Origin: Chondrosia reniformis
Lineage: Eukaryota > Porifera > Demospongiae > Chondrillida > Chondrillidae
Length of the DNA stretch: 64,000 bases
Reading direction: 5' to 3'
Assembly: GCA_947172415.1 (NCBI GenBank)
Contig: OX359197.1
Coordinates: 5,395,673 to 5,459,672, forward strand
In this document: in pieces, positions 36,530 through 46,900 of the stretch
Position numbering within the stretch: the stretch's first letter is position 1
Layout: each line of letters opens with the position of its first letter
The notes under the pieces: generated by a model
Told to the model about the DNA's origin: nothing
The model's database searches: none
Seen by the model: the letters and a program-made list of their open reading frames with translations, nothing else
Translations under genes and position numbers: made by a program

Positions 36530-37086
36530 ATGGCTGTGCAAATGGAGCAAACATTAGCCCTTATAAAACCAGACGCTTTGCAGTATAGCGAGGACATCAA
36601 GGATATCATACGGAAGGAAAACTTTACAATAATTAAGGTTAGTTGTCATCGAAGGTTTATTAATATTTTATAAGATAGCAACTTTATACCGACAAAATTT
36701 GTGTTATCTAGGAAAGAAGACTTTGGTTAAGTCCTGAAGAAGCAAGCGATTTTTATGCTGAGCATTACGGCAAGTTGTTCTTTCCCAGCTTGGTTCATTA
36801 CATGAGCAGGTAACTTTGATACCATTTAGCTATCCTACACACACATAGCACTAAGTATTATATATGAGCGAATCAGCTGCTAAGGGCACTTGATGTGGCC
36901 TATCTCAGTAATACTCAGACTTGATTGACACCTTAAAATTACATACGGTAATGTGATATGATGTATATGCCTGGTAGCCTTTAGTGGCGATGGTTTATAC
37001 GTGTCCAGGTATAGCCCTGTGCTCCTTAACCAGAACTGGTTGGCATTTATCTACACCTTAATGTACGTATGTACATGCATGGGCAC

Positions 37087-37130
<44 letters not shown>

Positions 37131-38693
37131 TATTTATCCTGTAATGTATCTAATTGTACATACGTATGTACATGTAATATTGTGGTCTTTATTAATATTA
37201 TGTATGTATATTAACAGCGGTCCTATCCTTGCCCTGGTGCTTTCCAAACACAATGCACTTGAAGACTGGCGTAAGATATTGGGACCTCCAAATCCTAAGA
37301 GAGCTTTAGAACAAGAGCCGGGCTCACTAAGAGCAAAGTATGGAAGTGATGAGACACGGAATGGACTCCATGGATCGGATGGAGTGTACAGTGCAGAGAA
37401 GGAAATTAGATTCATGTTCCCAGGAAGTACGTACGTAGGCTGAGTGCACAATTATATATGTACGTATATGAATAATCAATGCACCTATATTCCTTACATG
37501 CTACATCTACTATAGAGTAAGGACCTATACCTAGTGAGAGCTTTGGATGTGGATACAAGAGTTTCTCCTTTTACTTTCTCTTTTCCACTGGCTAGACAGT
37601 TGTTTCTGGGAATTCCATCCTTTATCAGTGACCCTGGGAATCTTCTTCTTGATCTTGAGCTATGCGTGACTATGTATGTGTTTAATTATTCATACGTGTT
37701 TACTTTAGTTTTGTAACAATTATTTATGCAAGGTGTCCATCTCCCTACAGCCATTACTGAGCCTTTGTTACAGAATGAAGATGTGAAGGACTATCTCACT
37801 AAAACTATTACCCCAGTCTTACTGAGAGGAGTTGCTGAGCTCTGCAAAATCAAACCGGCAGATCCAGTTGTAAGTGGTAATTTTATTGGGAACCTGTACA
37901 ATAATAGAATAAGGATTTCTTCTTACTGCATCGAACTTATCTTTTGAAAGGATCATCTTTTGACTTTTAGAGTGTCTAAAGACACAGTTTTGTTGTCTCT
38001 CTTGATTGTCAGGCATTTCAACCTTGAGGGTCTTCTTCAGTGACTTTTCGGCATCTTTAGATGCTCTAGAAGTGGAAAGATGATCCTTTCAAATGAAACC
38101 TGTACACTTGTTATGAGGTCTTAATGATGTAACAGTTCCTTGATACACGTGTTACTGGTACAGTTTGTTGAGAGTGAATAATGTAATCCCCATTAATAAA
38201 GGTTTTTGTAGGGGACAGAGGGCATTTCCTCCCCCTGGAGAAAGGCAAACTGACAACTTTTAATAGCATTCAGACATGTATTGAACTTCATAGGTTCCCT
38301 CAATATTGTGCCATATTGTATATTGTTGACCCCCCCTCGTGTAATTTGTACTTTCTAACAGAAACTCTGAACTGTGCCATTCATATGCTCAATCCAGATA
38401 AATACCAGTTTATTTGAATGCAAAGCCTTGGCAAGAGAAATAGAATACGAGTGTAAATGAATTAAATAATATTGACGTTCATGCAATATACCGTGTGTAT
38501 CACAGTATGAGATTGCTTGGACAGCATTAGAGATTGTTCCACATACATGTAATTATGTTTCTTGCGGTATGTTCACTGTCATACCTACGTACGTACGTAT
38601 GTTACTTTTTATCTTTGTGCGTAGTTGTGGTTGTCAGACTGGTTGCTGGCTAACAACCCAAACAAGCCTAAAGTAGAGGAGCCTACTCAGTAG
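36530..38693 (+). CDS. NME5: NME5, nucleoside diphosphate kinase family member of cilia/flagella
   Basis: Exons: 36530-36637, 36712-36809, 37218-37426, 37733-37869, 38625-38693, giving 206 codons plus stop (vertebrate NME5 about 212). The NDK domain starts at EQTLALIKPDALQ and includes YGKLFFPSLVHYMSSGP, and the active-site region NGLHGSDGVYSAEKEI with the phosphohistidine His conserved. After the NDK core come the NME5-specific tail KPADPV and the ending SDWLLANNPNKPK with its DPY-30-like region. Known NME5 proteins are radial-spoke/axonemal components in ciliated cells and sperm. Catalytic activity of NME5-type proteins is doubtful even with the His present. Donor 37427 lies in a TACGTACGTA run. 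Confidence 0.93.
36970..37129 (+). mobile_element. 3' end of a non-LTR retrotransposon with (AAT)n tail
   Basis: GCCTGGTAGCCTTTAGTGGC, GTGTCCAGGTATAGCCCTGT and CATGGGCACTAATAAT match the block at about 59200-59397. Both end in AAT trinucleotide arrays. It lies in NME5 intron 2. Confidence 0.65.
37505..37650 (+). repeat. Interspersed repeat, CCATCC..CAGTGACCCTGGGA family
   Basis: Shows GTGAGAGCTTTGGATG, GAATTCCATCC and CAGTGACCCTGGGAAT, as at 53805. It lies in NME5 intron 3. Confidence 0.55.
37895..38100. mobile_element. Fold-back MITE copy, GACCC..GTCTTCTTCAG family
   Basis: Begins GTACAATAATAGAATAAGG and contains GAGGGTCTTCTTCAGTGAC, with a self-complementary GAAAGGATCATCTTTT / AAAGATGATCCTTTC pair. 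The same left edge starts the 51968 copy. It lies in NME5 intron 4, just after exon 4. Confidence 0.65.
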
Positions 38694-39520
38694 AACTTTA
38701 ACATCACATGACTTGCACATGACTATGTCCCTATTATTATATATGTATAATGTAAGTACTGTATGTGTTTACACTATACTATTATCAAGCATCTGTTGAA
38801 TACAGAGATTACAATAGGAATTCGTAGTAAAAATCGTCATAAAACTCAAGTTTACCACTGTGCTATAAGGCCTTTTCGGAGAATACCACTCCTCATCAGT
38901 AGCACTGGGTAGTAATTCTTTAGAGTAACCAAGCTACCAATTCTTAATCTCTCGACAAAGGATTGGCTTAAACACATTTAAAAACGTCAAACCTAAAACT
39001 CAGAAAACTCTATAACCAACATCAATATTATTATGTATAAAATGGTTAATAATTTCCTTGTTCATATTACAATAGGAATGTGTTAAAAATTTGCATAGCA
39101 TTTTCACTTTTAATAATTACAGTGTCACACACTATATATAGCTAGTAGGAGTTTGTATGCTACAAGAGTCTGTAAAGGTTGAGGAGTATGATATATATCT
39201 TGAAGCTTCTTGCCATAATTATAGTTCACAAAGGTATACGTATATGCTAAACTACGTATGTATGTAAATAAGATTAATATTTTACACATACAGTGAAACC
39301 TGAATAAGTCATCACCTCCAAATTATGGTTTCCTCTTAAAATCTTATAAATTCACATAACGGGCAGTATATAAGGCTTGCTATAAGGACAGCCACCTCTA
39401 ATAAGGGCAGCCCCAAAATAAACCCACTGCATTAGTCAGGTTACATTGTAGGACTGGATATTGTTAAGCAGAATAAAAAAAGGAAAGCTTCATAAACACA
39501 GTTGATGCACAATTTATGTT
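38694..39520. other. Intergenic, convergent 3' ends of NME5 and the CDCA7-like gene
   Basis: No exon is supported. It contains an AT-rich stretch and a GGCCTTTTCGGAGAATACCA motif. Both flanking genes end here, so 3' UTRs occupy part of it. Confidence 0.6.
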
Positions 39521-42500
39521 TTAGTTGCAAGGAAAAGATGACACTATGAGATCTTGATGTAGTTCTATTGCTTCATGGAGCTGTAATTCATCTTCATCAC
39601 GAACATCCAGAGCAACCTACAGTATAAAAGAGTGTAAATAATCACAAGTGAAGGTAGAAATTAATATGTACTTGAATAATCTAATACACCATTTTCCTAC
39701 ATGCTATGCCTACTCTGTAAAAAAGCCTATAGGGAACTAAACCTGGAGAGAGCTAACAAGAGTTTTCTCTTTCTTTTTCTGGGCCAGACAGGAATTACAT
39801 CCTTCATTGGTGACCCTGGGAATCTCTGTTTATCTTGATCATTTGTGAATCATGTACATCAGTATAGTACCACATACACATGTATGTAGAAATATGGAAA
39901 CTGGGATAAATTAACATAATAACACTACTTTGTTCAATAACTGAAGTTATCTCTGTGAAGGACCATTTGATCAGTTCTCCATTTAATGACTTGTTGTTGG
40001 GACCATATGCAAACGTACATATACCCTGTACAAGTTTTCTTCAAAGAACTCAGTTTATAATACATCACATGCATACCAAGATCTCATTGAGCTTTTCCTC
40101 ATTCCCCACATAGAACCAGGTCTTATTCTCTTTGTTTTCTACCACCATACCAGGTTGTCCAGGCAACCACCAGTACAGCCAGCCCCTTCTGTCACATCCC
40201 AATGGCTGTACTCTACTGCTGCAACTCGTGGTAGCCATCTTCGACTGTGAAAGAAATTAAAATTTCATCTCAATGTACTACTGTACAAGTGAAAACTATA
40301 AATTTACGTACGTATATGTAGTAGTTATACACACCGCCCTTAGGCTTTTTGTGGCATAATGCAAGCTTATAGGCTGTTATTGAGTTATAGGCGGGATATT
40401 GCATTGTACAACTACAATAAGGGGTTAAAGTGCCTTTAATTATAGTTACAATGGTTGCAGAATATAATTTGCCTGGGTTGCCCCAGCAACAGAGTGTATT
40501 ATTATCATAATAGCATTCTCACCTTATATTCCCTTCTCTTCATTCTAATCTCCTCCATTCCAGACTCTCTCATAAAAGAGAGCTCTTCAATTGAGCTCTC
40601 CTCTGATCTCTTTTGTGTCAGTAGCTCATTTATCTCTTTGACCTTTACCCTCTCCCATGACCTCTGATCTTGCCACAACTTGTGCACCTCCTCAAATGAC
40701 TCCTCAATGGATGAACGAAATGTGTCCTGTTTAAACATGTAAAGATCATGTCGTTTTGTTATTTTAATTTTGTAAGTGTTTGTGACTTACAGTACGTAAC
40801 ACTTCTTCAATCAAGAATGTGAGCACAGTCATGTGACTGTCAGGTGACTTCAATGAAAGGTGATCCAATAACTCCATCTGTGCTGAATTATTCTCCAAAG
40901 TTTCACTCACATATTGTTCAAGTGTTTTCACAAGTGAAAGCTTGCTCACAATCTTGTTCCTCCTAGTTGCACTCTCTGATTGACGTAGGTGATGGAGAAG
41001 AGAGGTATAAAGGCGCAAAGACTTCTCATTGATTTTTGATTGACACAAACCTGCTATTTCACCTGCACATATGGATGAAGTACAAAAATAAGAATTGCTC
41101 TATAATGAACAGGAATACTTACCTTAAAAATGCTTTTAAGAGATGAGTGTTATCTTACCTAGATTTGGCTCTGCTGGAAGGTTTAAATGACCTTTAAATG
41201 TACAAAAGAAAGCAGTCACTTGTAACAGCTGGTGAATATTCTTTTCATCCATAGCAACACTAAGAGCATCATATTCGGGGAGTTGCAGTGGTTTAGGGAG
41301 AGCTTCTTCAGTTGACTGAGGAGTCTTATTATCCACTTGAGAAAGGGTCACTGATAGGGTTAATTTTCTTTTCTGTTTATCCTGTTCCTTTAGTTGTTTC
41401 AGTTGTTCTTTCTTGTCGTTGTGTTTCTTCATCTTGGCCTCTCTTTTGGCCTGCATTAATACTCTAAGTTCTTCCTGTTTCTGAATGCGATCCTGCAATT
41501 TCTTTTCTTTTCTCTCTTCTCTCAATTTTATCTTCTTTGCTTGTCTTTCAAACTTCAAATTTTCCCTTTGTTTAATTTTTTCTTCTTCAGCTAGGACCTT
41601 CATTGCTTCTCTTTCCAGTTTCAGAGTCTCTTTAATCTTTTGTTTCTCTTCTTTAAGCTTTCCTCTCTCTTGATTAAGTACTTTCTTTCTTAGCTGGTCA
41701 AAATTACTTTGGCATTCTAATAAAGCAGTCAACTCAATGACATCCTTGGATGAGGAGTCGCTACCACTGCTATCCATTGAATCATTAGAACTCTCCTCTA
41801 TGTCCAAGGTTGCTACGAGGGGCAAATCTTGACTCATTTTATCATCCGATTGATCAGAGTCTTCCGTTTCATCTCGACTGTTTCCTGCGCTGTCAAATGA
41901 GGTGGGACGGTAGGCAAATCCTTGACGTAGATTGAAGTGACCTGTGCCACTCCTCTGAGGCGACAAAGGTGACACTGAACCACTCCGTGTCACGTGCTTA
42001 CAGGCTCTTGGTTTCCTGTCAGGGGAGTATGACTTTTGGGGAGTCTTTTTTGCAGACTTTAAAGGTGATTTCTTCTTAGGACTCCTCTTCTTGCTCTTTG
42101 CTTCTTCTCTCTTATCATCCTCACTGATGGAGGACCACTGGAGACAAGTGGCCACCTCATCAGAGGATTTGGTAAGGTAGTCTAATACGTTATCGTATCC
42201 CGAGGTCTTTGCCAAAGGAGTCAATATGCCTGTAGCAAGCATACCAGCCTGTGTAGTAATAGACGACAAGGAGAATGTACATACGTATGTAAAGTGGGCA
42301 TTTCTGTAGAAATAAGGAAAATATTGTCTAAGCTGAGAATTACAGTTCTAAATGTATCAATATCTATTAAAGGTCTTTTCTACTGAGTTTGAGCAGAACT
42401 CAATCATTTATTATTAGAATGTGGAGTGATCATTTTGTCCAATACAAAAGAACTCAAACAACTAAACAATAATTGTCTAAACAATAATTGTCTAGTACTT

Positions 42501-43846
42501 TGAGTATACAATAATTACTGCATATACTAAACTAACACTATCTCACATAACCCTTCACATTATTCCCAGGGTGATCTCTCATCAGTGGTGATGAATGGAT
42601 GGACTGTTGTGCATATGCGTTGAACAAGTTACACATATATATATATGGTTGGTTTGATATGATTTGAGCATCAGCAACACTTATTATTAATCAAAGAGTT
42701 AGGACGTTTCGACCCGTAGGTCTTCTTCAGCAATAAATGGGGAACAAGGCATACAACCAGTTTAAATAGAAGAAGGTGATGTGTGATGACTTATGATATA
42801 ATATTCTGGGTGGTAAATGATAGATTAGATAAACATCCTAATTCTTTGATTAATAATAAGTGTTGCTGATGCTCAAATCATATCAAACCAACCAATTATG
42901 AACAATTATGAACAAGTACCCCTTATTACTTCATATATATATATATGTACTTTATTATTATTCTGGACACATACATATGTACCTTCTTTCTGCAGATGGA
43001 ACAGTTGCATGTCTTTGTGCAGAAAGGGCAGGACCACTTGTTCCCTGTAGATTCCATCTCTTCCACTTTCAATCCATACCTGTTCAGTAGACAGGAACTA
43101 CACCTGTACAGGAAGACACAGCCAACCATACCTTTGGTCCAAAGGATAGGAAGACACAGTCAACCATACCTTTGGTCCAAAGGATAGGAAGACACAGTCA
43201 ACCATACCTTTGGTCCAAAGGATAGGAAGACACAGCCAACCATACCTTTGGTCCAAAGGATAGGAAGACACAGTCAACCATACCTTTGGTCCAAAGGATA
43301 GGAAGACACAGTCAACCATACCTTTGGTCCAAAGGATAGGAAGACACAGTCAACCATACCTTTGGTCCAAAGGATAGGAAGACACAGTCAACCATACCTT
43401 TGGTCCAAAGGACAGGAAGACACAGTCAACCATACCTTTGGTCCAAAGGATAGGAAGACACAGTCAACCATACCTTTGGTCCAAAGGACAGGAAGACACA
43501 GCCAACCATACCTTTGGTCCAAAGGATAGGACTGGAGGAAACATAACACCATACACTGTGTAACCTGCGAAATTTACCAGTATCTTGTGCAAGTGGCACA
43601 TTTAGCTCTCTTCTTTCCTTCCTTAGTTTCCAGCATTCCTTTGGCGCTGAAAATGGACTGTCTACACTGGTGACACGACTGGCTCGATACAGCGCTCTTT
43701 CTTGGACGAGATTTTCGGTTCTTTTTTGAAATAGGCGACATTTTCGCTGATTTCTGTTTCTTTTGCAATTGGGAAGGAGGATTTAAGGAATTTGTTGATC
43801 GCTTTCTGCGTCGATTTGCAGTATCTCTGCTAGCACCAACGTCCAT
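39521..43846 (-). CDS. CDCA7-type zinc-finger protein fused to DDT-like and WHIM-like regions
   Basis: Exons: 43578-43846, 42983-43103, 41159-42248, 40791-41062, 40523-40726, 40077-40244, 39521-39616, giving 739 codons plus stop. A basic N-terminus precedes a zf-4CXXC_R1 finger at about 58-130 (CHQCRQ, CATC, CSSCLLNRYG, CPFCTKTCNCSICRKK). The finger is followed by LATGILTPLAKTSGYDNVLDYL, the CDCA7 hallmark. Next come Ser/Lys-rich linkers, a long charged coiled coil (about 250-350), a DDT-like helical region (about 375-490), and a WHIM-type segment PLGCDRRGWLYWW near 664, with a final short exon VALDVRDEDELQLHEA. CDCA7 targets the HELLS remodeler to hemimethylated DNA; DDT/WHIM modules are known from ISWI partners. 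A nuclear chromatin role is inferred. Confidence 0.83.
39700..39860 (+). repeat. Interspersed repeat, CCATCC..GTGACCCTGGGA family
   Basis: Shows CCTATAGGGAACTAAACCTG, ACAAGAGTTTTCTC and GGTGACCCTGGGAATCTC. It lies in an intron of the CDCA7-like gene. Confidence 0.55.
42647..42894. mobile_element. Fold-back MITE, arms of about 60 bp
   Basis: 42647-42709 (GGTTGGTTTGATATGATTTG ... TTAGGACGTTT) pairs with 42831-42894 read on the other strand. The core is GACCCGTAGGTCTTCTTCAG. The ends carry GAGCATCAGCAACACTTATT, also found at 47787-47937 and in part at 52785-52960. It lies in intron 42249-42982. Confidence 0.85.
43105..43533. repeat. 38-bp minisatellite abutting a splice acceptor, about 11 units
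   Basis: Units ACAGTCAACCATACCTTTGG followed by TCCAAAGGATAGGAAGAC, nearly identical. On the gene strand the array lies immediately upstream of the acceptor of exon 42983-43103. The last copy carries the functional CCTGTACAG where other copies read differently. Confidence 0.95.
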
Positions 43847-43949
43847 CTTTACCGAGCACGTGCAACCCGCCAAAACCCGTTAACTTTTAATATTCAATAG
43901 CCCAGCATCACATCTAACCACATCTTAATCTGTCTCCACAAGAAGTGCA
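43847..43949. promoter_or_regulatory. Very short divergent promoter with E2F-like site
   Basis: Only 103 bases separate the start codons of the CDCA7-like gene (minus) and the transglutaminase (plus). On the minus strand TTTTGGCGGG (43866-43875) matches the E2F core TTTSSCGS. Vertebrate CDCA7 is a known E2F target; use of this site here is an inference. Confidence 0.5.
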
Positions 43950-46900
43950 ATGGATGCGCCAAAGCCGGCAAAAATACGAAAAGAAGAGGGTAAGTAAGAG
44001 ATTCATGTACTTAAATTTCACCGGGAATAATCAAACTGATTTTTGCGAAGCAGATGATCTTAAGCTAAGAGTGTTATTGACTCGTTTTCTTAAGGATCCA
44101 CTAATAATAGATTTAAATAGGTTGTGCATTTGATTTAATCACATTTTAAGTTAGTTGTAGGGAATATTATTTTGTAGATGTGAAGATTACCGCTTTTGCG
44201 GTGCTGCATAGCGAGAACAAGCAGAACCACATGTCCGATGACTACCAGACGGAACAGGTGGTCCTGCGAAGGGGCTTCGATGCGCTAATGACATTCCAGC
44301 TTAGTGATGAACTAGATCCAGATAGACACAGCCTCGCCATCCACTTCAACTGCGGAACCCGCCCCTCTTACTCCCGACACACCCACTTCGTGTCTCGCAT
44401 TGGAGTGAAGCCTACCAGATCCTACCACTGGAGTGGTTCAGTAGTCCTTACTGAAAGGACTAGCGTGGAGGTAGCTGTAAAGGTATGCCTGCCAGGGTTA
44501 CCTTTGAGGGGTGGGGTGGGGTGGGGTGGGTGTTGTCTCCTCTTAATAAATGGTTTCCCCTTAAGAAAGTCAAGTTGCCATATTTACTTTGCAAACAAAC
44601 ATTGAACAATTATCTCCTCAATATTTTCCTATATTTGTGATATTTTCTGTAAAGACCATGCTGACGTATTTAAAAATTGATCTTTTTATTCATGTTTTCT
44701 TGCATATTATATACATGATATTGTCTAAATTACTTCTCTGAAGTTAATCTTGCATAGACCCTTTATCTCTTCTTTCTGCCAAGGAAAGTTGATGTTTACC
44801 CTTAGGTCTTGTAAAGTTTTAACGTCTCTTATCTTTCTAACAAAGCTGTACCATGGTATTGTTCATATAAGTGTTGTTCATTGATTGTGTTGTCTCGTAC
44901 TCAGTACATTGCAAGGTGGTTTTAGACTTAAATTTCTCCAAAGTAAAGCCTTTTGAACCTCTTTATGTACACTATCCTGTAAACAGTAAACATGTTATTT
45001 TAGTAACTTCCTTACTTGCCAACTGTGTAACTAAACAATTTGCTTACATGAGTGTGGTCAAGTGTGTGAACCATTTCATAACTGTCAACAAAAATGAGCT
45101 GTGCCAACAGGTCTACTTTTCAATTCCCAAATCAATTGAACAAACCCTGTAATCCCTCCTCTTGTTAACATTGAGTGTGAGTTGGGTACAGCTGTCATTT
45201 TAAGACATTTAGTTTTCAATTCTGCTCACTAATTATGTAGCCCTGTCTGATGTAGATTCCGGTGGATGCTCCGGTTGGTGAATATAAGGTTGAGGGAGAG
45301 ATCACAACGGGGTCAAAGAGTGACACCTTTGAGGGAGAGAGGAGTGTGGCAATCCTCTTCAACCCATGGCATGAAGGTGAAGATGTGTGGTAGTGTCAGT
45401 TTAGTACACAATAGGTACTGACTGCTATACTAGAGTGCAATAGTAACCATGTATGTAATATTGTATGCCAATTGATACTAATTATATACATATAGATATA
45501 CACATATGTTATATCTACCCTCTTAACATATGTAAGGCATTGCTTAGTGTCAAGTCCTATATTTACGCATATGACTCCATGATTAAGGTGTTAGAATACA
45601 AATGACATTACATTACTTAATGCATGCAATGTCATACATTTAATAGTTTGAGGCACACCTAATTGGTATCCTATGGTCTTCCCTCTCAGATGATAGTGTC
45701 TACATTAAGGATGAAGAGGAGAGGCAGGAGTATGTGTTGAATGAGACTGGTTTGATTTGGGCTGGCGCTTACAATAACATGTTCACTTGGCCGTGGAACT
45801 TTGGGCAGTTTGAAGCATACAGCTTGAATGTTGCCCTATATTTGATGGATCTGAAGGATTTATCAGCAGAAGAAAGGAGATCACCAGTTGTGGTATCAAG
45901 AATCATGGCCGAAATGGTAAACAGGATGATTTATAAGGAGCACAATGCAACTAGAAATATTGCCCAACTGCCCTATTTTTGGGATTTTGGATGGTTGTTC
46001 ATTTGTGGGTGGATATGTGCTTCATAATTAGCTCCATATAAGCTGCCAAACTACCCAATAGACTCCCTACAATACCAGATATACATACACACAGTATGAG
46101 CTGATGTACAGCTTCAATGTCTACTCAATGTATCAATGTGGCCAAATGGTGTTAAGTTCATTCTGTAACCTGATTAGTGTCTCCTTCCAATTACTTTGCA
46201 CCTATTCTTTGGTCATATATTTGAATTAATAATATGTTTAAATTAAAACACATTTTAATATGTATGCATTCCAACACTTTCCATGAAGTATTGTAAATCC
46301 AGTTTCCCTATTCCATCTCTATCACCAGCACCTTTGGATAACAATACATTACATATTATATTATGTATATATTAAGTTTCTAATTTCTTTACAACTGTAT
46401 GTACCTTGCTACTTTTAAAGGTGAACTTTAACGATGATGATGGTGGTATCCTCTGGGGTCAGTGGTCAGGTGAATATTCTGATGGAGTGTCTCCAACCTC
46501 TTGGAGTGGCAGTGCGGCCATTTTGGAGCAGTTCTGGAGGACCAAGGAAGTGGTCAAGTATGCACAATGTTGGGTCTTTGGAGGCACACTGACCTCTAGT
46601 AAGTGGTAGCCATAGACACAGTTACCATAGTTACTAATATGACATCATCACTATAGCAACCATTACAACAAACACCATATAGTCATATTTGCCTAGTAAA
46701 CATTTGTTATATGACCATTTCAGCATGTTAGTACATACGTATATACATATACTAGTTGTGAGCATTAGCAATACAAATATCAATGGTTGACCTGTCTGTT
46801 CCGGTGGAGAAGAAGAGAAGGAGAAGGAGAAAACTCTTGTATCCTCATCCATAGCTCTCGCTAGGTTTAGTTCCCTATAGGCCTTTATTTTAAAGTAGCA

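Noticed and set aside
43105-43533. Possible CRISPR-like regular array
   Set aside because: The units are contiguous with no unique spacers, in a eukaryotic intron; a minisatellite explains it. The same holds for 31144-31527 and 46965-47180.
44871-45152. 93-residue frame in TGase intron 2
   Set aside because: No splice sites, no domain, AT-rich chance frame; flanking TGase exons join in phase without it.
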